NCBI GenBank assembly: GCA_003223245.1
Contig: QHYI01000171.1
Location: 1-57,291, forward strand
Length of the DNA stretch: 57,291 bases
Direction: 5' to 3'
Source of the DNA: Acidobacteriota bacterium
GTDB lineage: Bacteria > Acidobacteriota > Terriglobia > Acidiferrales > UBA7541
The notes beneath the pieces are model-generated. The model was not told the origin of the DNA. It worked only from the letters and a program-made list of their open reading frames with translations, and did not search any database. Shown in pieces: positions 17,498 through 26,131 of the stretch (its first letter is position 1; each line of letters opens with the position of its first letter). The translations under genes and the position numbers were made by a program.

Positions 17498-20317
17498 ATG
17501 AAGCAGAACCTGCGAGTCAGCCTCGGAGCGGTGGTGCTGGCGTTAGCCACGCTGGTTGCGGTCATTTTTGCCTTATTGAATTTCGACCAGCGTACCCGCT
17601 ACCAGCAGGTGTACGACGGGGTCACCTGGATTGACACGGACCACGGTGTCGAAGCTCGCGGCATTGCTCCGAATTCTCCTGCCAGCCATACCGCCATACG
17701 CCCGGGAGACCTCCTGCTGGCCTTCAACGGAGGCACGGTTTCAAGCGCGACGGATGTCGCGCGGCGGCTCGAGCGCGCCGGTCTTTGGACTGAGGTTCAC
17801 TATAAGCTGTCGCGTAACGGCCAAGAGTTCGAAACGCCGCTGGTAACCGCTCCGGCGCAAAAGCCGCTCGCAACCGAAAACTACCTCCGCGCTGTGGGTT
17901 TGCTCTACCTCTTCATCGGCCTTTTCATTTTCATTCGCCGCTGGAACGCTCCCCGCGCCGTGCACTTCTACATTTTCTGTCTGGCTTCCTTCGTCCTCTG
18001 GTCGTTCCACTTCAGCGGAAAGCTGGATGCTTTCGACTGGGAAATCTATTGGTCAGAGGTCATCGCGCGGCTGGCGGTGCCTGCTTTGCTGCTCCATTTC
18101 GCTTTGATTTTCCCCGGCCGGACGGAATCAAAGCTGCGCACTACGGCGAAACTCCTGACGGTTTATCTTCTGCCGGCGGCCTTGCTGTTGGTTCACCTGA
18201 GCACGGCGCTAGACGCTCTAGGGTTTGTGCCGTGGTTGGGCGCCTATATCCTTCTGGACAAGCTGGAATTCGGCTATCTCGCGGCTTGCTTCATCGTCGT
18301 GGGCCTGGTTTTCTACAGGAATTACCGCGGAGCGCCCTCCGGCGTTCTTCGGCAGCAGTTGAAATGGCTTACGGGCGGAACACTGGCCGGCAGCCTCCCA
18401 GTTTCTCTGCTTTACATTCTTCCGGGAGCACTCGGTCTCAATCCTCCCGCGTGGATGAAGCTCAGCGTCATTAGTTTGGTGCTCATTCCGCTTTGTTTCG
18501 CCTACGCCATCATTCGTTACCGCTTGATGGACGTGGACATCATCTTCAAGCGCGGCTTGGCCTACACCGCGGCTACTGCGGCGGTAGCCACCGTCTACTT
18601 CTCTCTGGTGGCGCTGATTACTTATCTCTTCCACGCGCCTGCCACCGGGCCTGTGGGAGGCATGATCGCCATTGTCATCGCCGCATTTCTGTTTCAACCC
18701 TTCCGCGAATGGATTCAAGCCCGCCTGGACCGCTTCTTCTACCGCGACCGCCTCGATTACCGCCGCACGTTGATCGAATTTGGCCGCACGCTGACGAACG
18801 AAGTGCGGCTTGATCCCATGCTCGGCTCCGTAATGGACCGCCTCTCGCAAACCTTGCTGGTGGACCGCCTGGCCATTTTCGTGGACGACCCGGAGCAGCC
18901 GGGCAGCATGCGTCTCGCGCGCTCCATGGGTGTGCGTCTTTCCGGGTCCATGGACCTGAGTTTCCTCGATCCGGCCCGGCCCGAGTTTGTCCGTGGGGCG
19001 CTCTTTTTTGAGTCCCCCCGTGCGGCGAGAGATGTCACCGACTCCGTGCGCCGCTCGCTCGAGCAATTGGACCTGAATTACTTCATTCCGTGCCGCATCC
19101 GGGAGCATACCGTTGCTATTCTCGGCCTCGGCAAGACCGTCGACGGCGATTTTCTCTCGAGCGACGACGTGGAGTTGGTCGAAACCATTGCTGGCTACGT
19201 CGCCGTCGCGCTCGACAACGCCCAGCTTTACAGCTCACTTGAGCAAAAGGCTCTGGAAATCGCACGGCTCAAGGATTTCAGCGAAAACATCGTCGAGTCC
19301 CTGAACGTCGGCGTCCTGGCCGTCGATTTGGATGGCATCGTGGAATCCTGGAACACGCGCATGGAGCAGCTCTTCGGAGTCTTGCGCCGCGACGCTGTAG
19401 GCCGCAGGCTCAGTTCGCTGCTCCCCGAGGAATTGGCCCAGGAAATCGCCGCGCGTGGCGACCAGGAACACATCACCGGCATCTATAAACAGAGACTCCA
19501 GCATCAGGGAAAACATTTGACCTTGAACGTTTCCATAACGCCGCTTGTGAGCAAGTCCAACGAGCGCATCGGACGGCTTCTGCTGTTCGACGATGTGACG
19601 CAGCGCGAGCGCATGGAAGAGCAGATGACCCAGACGGAGAAGCTTACCTCCCTCGGCCTGCTCGCCGCCGGGGTGGCGCATGAAGTGAACACGCCGCTCG
19701 CGGTGATTTCGAATTACATCCAGATGCTGGCCAAGCAGATGCCGGACGGCGACCCGCGCCAATCGCTCATCGATAAAATCGTTAAGCAGACCTTCCGCGC
19801 GAGCGAAATCGTCAATAATCTGCTGAATTTCTCGCGCACCGGGGCCGCCGAGGCCTCTAGCGTGGACGTCAACCGCGTGGTCGAAGACACGCTTTCGCTG
19901 GTCACCCATCCGTTGAAGACAGCGCGAATTCAAGTGGTGAAAGAACTCGGCGAGTCGCTGCCGCCCGTCTACGGCTCGGCGAACAAGCTGCAGCAGGTTT
20001 TCTTGAATCTCTTCTTGAACGCGCGCGACGCCATGCCCGGCGGCGGAATGCTCGAAGTCCGCACGGCGGCGCACAATGGCAGTGTGGAAATCGAGGTCGC
20101 GGATACCGGGGCGGGAATTCCCCGCGAAGACATCCATCGCATCTTTGATCCCTTCTACACCACCAAATCCAACGGCCGGGGCACCGGCCTGGGGCTCTCC
20201 GTGAGCTACGGCATCATCAAGGAACACGCGGGAAAGATTGACGTTCGCTCGACCCCCGGAAAGGGCACTTCCTTCCATGTCGAATTCCCCGCGGCCAGGA
20301 AAGCGGCTCATGTCTAA
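17498..20317 (+). CDS. Membrane sensor histidine kinase (PDZ, multi-TM, GAF, PAS, HisKA, HATPase)
   Basis: 939 residues. Order seen: N-terminal membrane helix (SLGAVVLALATLVAVIF); a PDZ-like domain around residues 45-120 (GVEARGIAPNSPASHTAIRP then GDLLLAFNGG); about eight more membrane helices to about residue 410; a GAF-like domain; a PAS domain (VDLDGIVESWNTRMEQLFG); HisKA with the phospho-acceptor His728 in AAGVAHEVNTPLAVI; and HATPase with NLFLNARDAMPGGGM, DTGAGIPREDI and GTGLGLSVSYG boxes. It should autophosphorylate and pass phosphate to the NtrC-like regulator encoded next, whose ATG overlaps this stop by eight bases. The PDZ domain after the first helix would face the periplasm, suggesting that it reads protein C-termini or misfolded envelope proteins (inference). 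Confidence 0.9.
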   Translation: MKQNLRVSLGAVVLALATLVAVIFALLNFDQRTRYQQVYDGVTWIDTDHGVEARGIAPNSPASHTAIRPGDLLLAFNGGTVSSATDVARRLERAGLWTEVHYKLSRNGQEFETPLVTAPAQKPLATENYLRAVGLLYLFIGLFIFIRRWNAPRAVHFYIFCLASFVLWSFHFSGKLDAFDWEIYWSEVIARLAVPALLLHFALIFPGRTESKLRTTAKLLTVYLLPAALLLVHLSTALDALGFVPWLGAYILLDKLEFGYLAACFIVVGLVFYRNYRGAPSGVLRQQLKWLTGGTLAGSLPVSLLYILPGALGLNPPAWMKLSVISLVLIPLCFAYAIIRYRLMDVDIIFKRGLAYTAATAAVATVYFSLVALITYLFHAPATGPVGGMIAIVIAAFLFQPFREWIQARLDRFFYRDRLDYRRTLIEFGRTLTNEVRLDPMLGSVMDRLSQTLLVDRLAIFVDDPEQPGSMRLARSMGVRLSGSMDLSFLDPARPEFVRGALFFESPRAARDVTDSVRRSLEQLDLNYFIPCRIREHTVAILGLGKTVDGDFLSSDDVELVETIAGYVAVALDNAQLYSSLEQKALEIARLKDFSENIVESLNVGVLAVDLDGIVESWNTRMEQLFGVLRRDAVGRRLSSLLPEELAQEIAARGDQEHITGIYKQRLQHQGKHLTLNVSITPLVSKSNERIGRLLLFDDVTQRERMEEQMTQTEKLTSLGLLAAGVAHEVNTPLAVISNYIQMLAKQMPDGDPRQSLIDKIVKQTFRASEIVNNLLNFSRTGAAEASSVDVNRVVEDTLSLVTHPLKTARIQVVKELGESLPPVYGSANKLQQVFLNLFLNARDAMPGGGMLEVRTAAHNGSVEIEVADTGAGIPREDIHRIFDPFYTTKSNGRGTGLGLSVSYGIIKEHAGKIDVRSTPGKGTSFHVEFPAARKAAHV

Positions 20318-21779
20318 GGGTTCCATCCTCGTCGTCGACGACGAATCCGAGATTCGAGAGGGCCTGGAGATTTTGCTGAAGGGCGAAGGCTACGGCGTGG
20401 CCAGCGCCGAAACCGGCGAATCCGGCCTCGCCAAGCTCGAAGAGCATCCCTACGATCTTCTGTTGCTGGACGTGAGCCTGCCCGACTGCAATGGCCTCGA
20501 CATGCTCAAGGAAATCCGCCGCCGCGATCCGGACCTCTCCGTGGTTTTGATCACCGCCTACGGCTCGATCGACATGGCCCGCGCGGCCTTCAAGAACGGC
20601 GCGATGGATTACATCACCAAGCCATGGTCCAACGATGAACTGCTCGCGCAGGTGGCGCAAGCCGTGGAATCTCGCCGGCTCCGCGATGAGAATATTCACC
20701 TCAAGCGCGCTCTCAAGCAGCGCTTCAATTTCCCGAACATCGTGGGCAAAAGCGACAAACTGCAAGTCCTGCTGGATCTCGTCGCGCAAGTGGCGCCTTC
20801 CCGCTCGACGGTGCTCATCAGCGGCGAGAGCGGCACGGGCAAAGAGCTCATCGCCAAGGCCCTGCACTCGGCTTCGCCCCGTGCCGACAAAACCTTTGTG
20901 CCGGTGAATACCGGGTCCATTCCCGTAGACCTCCTCGAGTCGCAGCTTTTCGGCCATGTAAAGGGCGCCTTTACTAGCGCCGTGGCCTCGAAGAAGGGCC
21001 TGTTCGAAGTGGCCGACCAGGGCACGATTTTCTTCGACGAAATCGCCACCATCAGCCCGGAAACCCAGGCCAAGCTGCTGCGCGTGATTCAGGAGCGCGA
21101 ATTCATGCGCCTCGGCGGCACCGAACAAATCAAGGTGGACGTGCGCATCGTGGCCGCTTCCAATGTCGACCTGCTTACTTTGGTGCGCGAGGGCCGCTTC
21201 CGCGAAGACTTATTCCATCGCTTGAATGTCATCCACATGCGCATTCCGCCGCTGCGCGAGCGCCGCGAAGACGTGCCCCTTCTCGTGCTGCATTTCCTCG
21301 AACGCTTCTGCACGGAAAACAGCCGGCCCCTCCTGCAATTCACTCCGAACGCCATGAAATTGATGATGGATTACGACTGGCCCGGCAACGTGCGCGAACT
21401 GGAAAACGTCGTTGAGCGTGCCGTGGTGCTTTCGACCGAGAGCCGCGTGGATGTGGACTTGCTGCCTGAGGCTATTCGCAGCAAGGAGATCGTGCGTGGC
21501 GTGCACCTGCAGCTTTCTGAATTTCTTCCCGCGCTTCCCGGCGAGGCGGGCGCCCGGTCTCCGGCGGATAGCCCACAACCTTCGTTGTTTCAGATCATGG
21601 ACGAGATTGAGCGCCGCATCATCGTGGACATGCTCGAACGCACGAACTGGAACCAGACCGAAGCCGCGGAACGTTTTGTCATTCCCCTTTCTACGCTCAA
21701 CCAGAAAATCAAGCGCCTGGGTATCGAAGTTCGCCGTCGCGGCCGCGACGAAGCCTTCCATGCCAGCTCCGGCAAGTAG
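20310..21779 (+). CDS. NtrC-family sigma54 activator response regulator
   Basis: 489 residues from the ATG at 20310. Receiver domain 1-120 with the acidic DDESE pocket, phospho-acceptor Asp54 (LLLDVSLPD) and Lys in KPW. The AAA+ domain has Walker A GESGTGKELIA, Walker B GTIFFDEIAT and the arginine-finger region FREDLFHRLN. The sigma54-contact loop reads GAFTSA (219-224) instead of GAFTGA. A C-terminal Fis-type helix-turn-helix follows (TEAAERFVIPLSTLNQKIKR). It should act with RNA polymerase-sigma54 at enhancer-like sites when phosphorylated by the kinase encoded just upstream (eight-base overlap). Targets are unknown. An earlier in-frame start at 20238 lies well inside the kinase gene and is rejected. 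Confidence 0.92.
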   Translation: MSKGSILVVDDESEIREGLEILLKGEGYGVASAETGESGLAKLEEHPYDLLLLDVSLPDCNGLDMLKEIRRRDPDLSVVLITAYGSIDMARAAFKNGAMDYITKPWSNDELLAQVAQAVESRRLRDENIHLKRALKQRFNFPNIVGKSDKLQVLLDLVAQVAPSRSTVLISGESGTGKELIAKALHSASPRADKTFVPVNTGSIPVDLLESQLFGHVKGAFTSAVASKKGLFEVADQGTIFFDEIATISPETQAKLLRVIQEREFMRLGGTEQIKVDVRIVAASNVDLLTLVREGRFREDLFHRLNVIHMRIPPLRERREDVPLLVLHFLERFCTENSRPLLQFTPNAMKLMMDYDWPGNVRELENVVERAVVLSTESRVDVDLLPEAIRSKEIVRGVHLQLSEFLPALPGEAGARSPADSPQPSLFQIMDEIERRIIVDMLERTNWNQTEAAERFVIPLSTLNQKIKRLGIEVRRRGRDEAFHASSGK

Positions 21780-21880
21780 CTCCTACCCTTGCAAAGCGCT
21801 CTACTCGCGAGCTCTCCAGCCAAAAAAACAACCTGTCTTTTTGGATCGCAGCACATTCGCTGGTAAGCTCGGGCGCTAGC

Positions 21881-22850
21881 ATGGCTGAGCCAATTTCACC
21901 GGCGCGCTTCGCGGACCTCCGCGCTTTCGAACGCGAATGGGCCGCGTTGCGGGAATGCGTCTCTCCTTGGAGCGACAAGGAAGGCCTGCGGCATTATCTC
22001 GGGCGTGTCGCATGGCCCCGCTTGCTGCTGCTCGCCGAGGAGCACGGCGTTATCGGGCGGTTGGCGGCTTCCTTGAACCGTTGCAACGAACCCGCCATTC
22101 CTTCCGAAATCAAACAAACGCTCTCGACCGCCAGCGGGAGCAGAATTTCCTGACGCTGCGCTTGACCGCAGAGCTTTTTCGTTTACTGGAACTTTTTAGC
22201 GCGAACGGAATTTCCGCGCTGCTGATAAAGGGGCCGGTGTTAGCCGCGCAGGCCTATGGCGATCCGTGCGTGCGCAGCTATGGCGACCTCGATTTGCTCG
22301 TCCGCCCAACGCGACATTCGCCGCGCCACGGAGTTGCTGATGGCCTCCGGGTATGAAGCTGCTGTTTTCTCTCGAGGCCATTGATGCCGGAAAGATTCTG
22401 GGGCAATATCTTTTCTCCAAGCGCGAATCAGGACTGCTGGTCGAACTCCACAACGACTTGACATTACGCTATTTTCCGCGGCCGCTTCCTATCGACGATT
22501 TCTTTGCCCGGAAGGTTGCCGTCCGCCTTGATGCCCACGAAGTCCCCGCGCCCTGCGTGGAAGATGAGCTCGTGCTTATTTGCATCCACGGCGCGAAGCA
22601 TTTCTGGGAAAAGTGGAGTTGGATTGCGGACGTTGCGGGGTTGCTCTCGCGGCAAACGAGCCTCGATTGGGAACGCACATCGTCATCGGCACGTGCGGTC
22701 GAGGCCGAGCACCTGCTGCACACCGGCCTGCGCCTGGCTGTGGACGTGCTGCGCGCCAAACTTCCCGACCAAATCGCAGCACGTGTCCAGAGAGATGTTG
22801 TCGGGGGAAAACTTGCTGCGCCAGTGCTTCGCTGGCTGCCCGCCGCGGAC
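21881..22850 (+). pseudogene. Nucleotidyltransferase-family (PF14907-like) gene with several frameshifts
   Basis: The gene starts MAEPISPARFADLRAFEREW and reads well to about 22135. The frame then shifts so that REQNFLTLRLTAELFRLLEL and the signature ISALLIKGPVLAAQAYGDPC plus SYGDLDLLVR continue. A further shift around 22310 gives RRATELLMASGYEAAVF, and another near 22370 gives GQYLFSKRESGLLVELHNDL through HGAKHFWEKWSWIADVAGLL. The D-L-D motif and the WSWIADVA helix are typical of the uncharacterised nucleotidyltransferase family often found in acidobacterial exopolysaccharide/exosortase loci. At about 22855 the sequence changes abruptly to an O-antigen-ligase tail. Three shifts plus a chimeric end mark it as non-functional unless the consensus is wrong. 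Confidence 0.7.
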
Positions 22851-23305
22851 TACGCCCCGCCATGCGCTTGGGCTCGTGGCACATCTTTCTGGACCACCCT
22901 GTTATGGGCACGGGACCGGGCACGCTGCAAATCGTGTATCCGCCTTACGAAACGCTTTATGACGGCAAGATTGTCAATCACTCTCACAACGACTACCTCG
23001 AAGCCCTTGCCGAAACGGGTATGCTCGGCGGTCTCGGTTGTGCCTGGTTTCTCGCGGTTTTGTTCGTCAAATCCTTTTCCCGCTTCCGCCAGAATGACTT
23101 TTCCTTTCCCGGAACCCTGCGACTTTCGGGAATCGTGGCCTCGACAGGGTTTCTGGTGCATGCGCTGGTGGATTTCAACTTTCACATCCCCGCGAACCTT
23201 TGGCTCTTTTTCTTGATGGCGTTTCTGGCCACGGCAGACATCCAAAAGGTTCCTCCCTCCCCGGTATCCGAGAGGCAGCATCGCAGGTTGCGAAATCCCG
23301 AATAG
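22851..23305 (+). pseudogene. C-terminal fragment of an O-antigen ligase/polymerase-like gene
   Basis: The fragment begins without a start codon of its own at MRLGSWHIFLDHPVMGTGPG and continues YPPYETLYDGKIVNHSHNDY with LEALAETGMLGGLG. This is the conserved C-terminal loop of the Wzy/O-antigen ligase family (PF04932; the H-N-D-Y-L motif). Two membrane helices and the end QKVPPSPVSERQHRRLRNPE follow. The N-terminal eight or so helices are missing. It is joined directly to the nucleotidyltransferase remnant, as expected from a deletion between two neighbouring exopolysaccharide genes, or from an assembly join. Confidence 0.72.
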
Positions 23306-23553
23306 GCCTCCTTGAGAGGTCCTTGGCTTCGCGGTGCTCGCTCCCCGTCAGGAACGGGGCAGGCAGCCCGACCGCTTGAATCCGAACGCCTGACAGTGGC
23401 GCGCGTACTTGTTGGTGAACTTCGCGGCGGCCCCGAAAAAAAAACTCAAATTTTTTCAAACGTTCCTGTCCCCGCCGAGCCCGAGCTAATCACCGCCATA
23501 GGTGACGTTCAAACAGAGCATAATGCCAGAGTACTCTTCTGCGAGGAACCACG
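23306..23553. other. Intergenic region between ligase fragment and cytochrome gene
   Basis: About 250 bases. A short GC-rich inverted repeat (CCCCGTCAGGAACGGGG) sits near 23350, and an A/T tract (eight A, then ATTTTTTC) near 23440. No gene was recognised. The cytochrome promoter is presumably in the AT-rich half, but no clean hexamer pair is visible. Confidence 0.35.
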
Positions 23554-24072
23554 ATGAGGAATTTTGTTCAAGGAATCGTATTCGCACTTATCGCGCTCAG
23601 TATCGGCGGCTGGGTCTACCTTCGATTGGGCTTTGCGGACCTACGCGCCAAGGCCGTGCCTTCTTGGTTCGAATCGGAGATCTCCCTCACAGCACTGTAT
23701 GCTGCTGCTGCCCGCCACGCGCCAGCAGTACACAACCCGATCCAAGCAACAGAAGCCAATCTCCTAAACGGGGCCCGTTTGTACCGAGACAAATGTGCCG
23801 ATTGCCACGGGAGACCCGACAACCCCTTGAGCGATTATGGGGCCTCGTTCTATCCTCCGGCTCCACAGTTCATGAAAGTGCGTCCCGGTCTGCCCGACAG
23901 GGAGAACTTTTACATCATTAAGAACGGCGTGCGCAGGAGTGCGATGCCAGCATGGGGCAATATCATGGCGGACAGTGAAATCTGGGAAGTGGTCCTGTTT
24001 CTGACCCACCTGGACGGCCTGCCGCCAGCAGTCGACCGAGAATTGCACAAGCCCGCCTTGAGCAGTCCGTGA
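23554..24072 (+). CDS. Membrane-anchored monohaem c-type cytochrome
   Basis: 172 residues. The N-terminal segment FVQGIVFALIALSIGGWVYL is an uncleaved signal anchor or signal peptide. The single haem motif is CADCH at residues 81-85, and the likely distal ligand is Met131 in RRSAMPAWG. The fold between (GARLYRDKCADCHGRPDNPL, YIIKNGVRRSAMPAWG, EIWEVVLFLTHLDGLPP) is that of class I cytochrome c/cytochrome c6-like electron carriers. It should shuttle electrons in the periplasm, but no oxidoreductase gene is adjacent, so its partner is unknown. Confidence 0.88.
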   Translation: MRNFVQGIVFALIALSIGGWVYLRLGFADLRAKAVPSWFESEISLTALYAAAARHAPAVHNPIQATEANLLNGARLYRDKCADCHGRPDNPLSDYGASFYPPAPQFMKVRPGLPDRENFYIIKNGVRRSAMPAWGNIMADSEIWEVVLFLTHLDGLPPAVDRELHKPALSSP

Positions 24073-24076
24073 AAAA

Positions 24077-24093
24077 TGCCTTGCGCCAAGGCA
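24077..24093 (+). terminator. Possible terminator hairpin after the cytochrome gene
   Basis: TGCCTTG (24077-24083), loop CGC, CAAGGCA (24087-24093): a perfect seven-base stem five bases after the cytochrome stop. No T tract follows directly, so it is weak as an intrinsic terminator. Confidence 0.35.
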
Positions 24094-24194
24094 AGGAAGG
24101 GCGCCATTTTCTTCCATCCTTCTTCCTTCGCATTAAAGACGCTGGAAGTGAGGGCGCACTTTTAGGGTTTTCAAGGTTGGCAACGTGACGAGCA

Positions 24195-24224
24195 TTAGCC
24201 TGAGTAAACTTCTGACGCTATAAT
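24195..24224 (+). promoter_or_regulatory. Candidate promoter with perfect -10 box
   Basis: A perfect TATAAT at 24219-24224 lies about 140 bases upstream of the start at 24364. The best -35 match is TTAGCC (24195-24200, 18-base spacer), three of six positions. It lies in a gene-free stretch. Confidence 0.35.
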
Positions 24225-24363
24225 TCCCTAGGCAGGATTGACACGCAGCGAGAGCAGCGGTGCGTTCGCACCAATCGCGCTAGCCAACATTGCTCATACT
24301 TCTCCGCCAGCGTAAAGCGAGAGGGAGAGTGGTCAAGAAAACACCCGGAGGGAACCGTCCGCC

Positions 24364-24936
24364 ATGTGCCGGAACTATGAGATCTTTGAAGTTCTGCCTA
24401 ATGGCTCGCCGCAAAGGGTTGCGGTGGCCTCAGGCTTGGAGTCTGCCAAGCTAAAGCTTCATGACCTAGCCAGTCGCTCGCGCAACGAATGCTACGCGGC
24501 AGACCCAAGGACACGCCAAATCGTCGTGCACATGAATGTTCCTCCGACGAAGAGGCAAGCCGTCAAGCGCGTTTTCCAAATCTCTTACGACGAGCAATCG
24601 GGGATTCAAAGGGCTAAACTTCTGATGTCCTACGGATACGACGCAGTCTCTGTGATTAGCAACGAACCGGCCAAATTCCTCCTAAGCGGCCTTCTAACCG
24701 GGAGCGAGCGTTTCGACCTCTTTATCATAGGTCACGCAGCGCCGGAAGAAAGCCGGCAAGAAATCGCAGCTTGGCTCAAAGTGAAGTATCCAAAGGCCAA
24801 GGTTCTTGCCCTCAATCCGCCCGATCAACAAATTTTCAGCGCTGATTTCAACGTGCGGCAGGACGACCCGGAGAGCTGGTTGCCAATTGTGAGACACCAG
24901 TTAGCGAAGTCCGCTGATAGCCCACAACCCCAGTAA
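24364..24936 (+). CDS. Orphan protein with degenerate receiver-like domain
   Basis: 190 residues, not recognised as a family. The C-terminal half (from about residue 70) reads like a response-regulator fold without the usual acidic pocket: VFQISYDEQSGIQRAKLLMS, GYDAVSVISNEPAKFLLSGL, RFDLFIIGHAAPEESRQEIA and LKVKYPKAKVLALNPPDQQI. Here IIGHAAPE stands where a phospho-acceptor aspartate would be, so phosphorylation is not expected. The first 65 residues, with two cysteines, have no recognisable motif. A pseudo-receiver acting in protein contacts is inference. Confidence 0.68.
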   Translation: MCRNYEIFEVLPNGSPQRVAVASGLESAKLKLHDLASRSRNECYAADPRTRQIVVHMNVPPTKRQAVKRVFQISYDEQSGIQRAKLLMSYGYDAVSVISNEPAKFLLSGLLTGSERFDLFIIGHAAPEESRQEIAAWLKVKYPKAKVLALNPPDQQIFSADFNVRQDDPESWLPIVRHQLAKSADSPQPQ

Positions 24937-25140
24937 TAACCTGGCTTTGGCGGGCTCCACTTTGTGCAGCAATTTCATCAAGCCGTCTTCTTTGGCCGTT
25001 CCTCGGCGCTTCTTCAAGAATTCTGCTGCCGTTTCCATCACACCGATCTTTTCGGCCACGACCAATTTGCCTTCCCCTCTGCGCACTCTGCCCCTTAAAC
25101 TCTTGAACTTTTCTACCCCTTCTATCTGCGGCTGCCCCAT
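24901..25140 (-). CDS. Possible small basic orphan protein
   Basis: A frame of about 79 residues (MGQPQIEGVEKFKSLRGRVR..., RRGEGKLVVAEKIGVMETAA, EFLKKRRGTAKEDGLMKLLH). It is Lys/Arg-rich and helical with protein-like composition, but I do not recognise it and no ribosome site is evident. It overlaps the end of the plus-strand gene at 24936 by 36 bases. It may equally be a chance frame in an intergenic stretch that also holds REP-like palindromes. Confidence 0.3.
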   Translation of the reverse strand: MGQPQIEGVEKFKSLRGRVRRGEGKLVVAEKIGVMETAAEFLKKRRGTAKEDGLMKLLHKVEPAKARLLLGLWAISGLR

Positions 25141-25189
25141 CTCTCGCGCAGAAGAAACGTGGGATCTGCTGTTCCACGGTCTTCGGACA

Positions 25190-25205
25190 GGCAGGGATGC
25201 CTGCC
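25190..25205. repeat. REP-like palindrome 1
   Basis: GGCAGG-GATG-CCTGCC: a perfect six-base stem with a tetraloop, in a short non-coding stretch. It is followed 18 bases later by a second palindrome (25223-25240). Paired short GC-rich hairpins of this kind are typical of bacterial REP-type dispersed repeats. Confidence 0.5.
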
Positions 25206-25222
25206 CCACGGTGGAGAAAACA

Positions 25223-25240
25223 GCCGGGCGGAAGCCCGGC
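25223..25240. repeat. REP-like palindrome 2
   Basis: GCCGGGC-GGAA-GCCCGGC: a perfect seven-base stem with a GGAA tetraloop, the partner of the palindrome at 25190. It lies upstream of the gene at 25347 and could also act as a transcript-end or attenuator hairpin. Confidence 0.5.
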
Positions 25241-25346
25241 CTCTACTACAGACCCAGCACTTTTGGCTTCTACCCTCTCGACCCTAAGGAGAGGGAATGG
25301 GTTGTTGAAAGACCGTGGGTTTAAAAGGAGCTTACAAGAAATTTAC

Positions 25347-25982
25347 ATGGCAGGGGACTTGACGAGTTCAACCTCGGGGTCTACGGTTGTGCGAATGGAC
25401 GGTAGCCACAGCACCGTCCGGGGAAGTGTGGCCTCAATGGCAGCCCAAGCCCAATGGGCTTATACGGCAACCTACGCGGAAGATAAACCCATCCTCGCAA
25501 CAGCGGTAGTGGGTGTTCCAGGCTTGGCGATGGTGCGGCGGTTTGGGCCGTTTCGTACGTGGGCGGAAGCCAATGAATACGCGGAGCGGTTGAACGCGGA
25601 CTTAGGTGTTACTCCCTCCGAGAGCCACACCATCGTTACCGACGCGAAGCGCAAGGCGGACACGCTTATCCGCGAATGCCAGTCTCTCTTACAAATGGCG
25701 AAGGGATTCCTCCGGAGTTATCAACACCCGGCACTGGAATACGTACTGGCGCAACTGGAACTTGGCGTGACGTTTTGCCACCTGGCGTGCACACGCGCCG
25801 ACATACGGAAAGAGCGGCTGCTCCGCAATGCACACACGGCACTGTCCAACGCTATAAACGCAATGTGCAAGTTCGAGTTCTCTATGGAAGGCATGGACCA
25901 GATCAGGGCCGGAATCGAGCACTTACAAAATGCATTAGAGCAATGTACGGCGAGAACGACCGCACTCGGGCAGGATGGTTGA
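25347..25982 (+). CDS. Orphan helical protein
   Basis: 211 residues from the ATG at 25347, not recognised. An N-terminal Ser/Thr-rich part (MAGDLTSSTSGSTVVRMDGS) is followed by a small alpha/beta segment (TAVVGVPGLAMVRRFGPFRT, WAEANEYAERLNADLG). A helical C-terminal half then has two cysteine-containing helices (CQSLLQMAKGFLRSYQHP; GVTFCHLACTRADIRKERLL; HTALSNAINAMCKFEFSMEG). No signal peptide or membrane helix is seen. The in-frame stretch before 25347 crosses the palindromic repeats and is not credible coding. AAGGAG lies 17 bases before the ATG, further than usual. Confidence 0.62.
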   Translation: MAGDLTSSTSGSTVVRMDGSHSTVRGSVASMAAQAQWAYTATYAEDKPILATAVVGVPGLAMVRRFGPFRTWAEANEYAERLNADLGVTPSESHTIVTDAKRKADTLIRECQSLLQMAKGFLRSYQHPALEYVLAQLELGVTFCHLACTRADIRKERLLRNAHTALSNAINAMCKFEFSMEGMDQIRAGIEHLQNALEQCTARTTALGQDG

Positions 25983-26131
25983 GAACGCAAGGAAGCGAAA
26001 TTCGCAAACAAAGAAGGGCGAGGCTTGCGGGTATTCCCGCATCCTCACCCATCCAAGTCAAGCTCCCAACCACTCCTTCAGGGAATAACAAGGGTGGCTG
26101 GTGGTGATGTAATTCAGGCTAAGCCAGGACT

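Noticed and set aside
20238-20309. Extended N-terminus for the NtrC-like regulator
   Set aside because: It lies inside the kinase's ATPase domain; the ATG at 20310 directly precedes the receiver fold.
22138-22155. TGA at the end of the first nucleotidyltransferase piece as a second selenocysteine
   Set aside because: Family sequence (REQNFLTLRL) continues in another frame, so a frameshift explains it; no Cys position and no hairpin.
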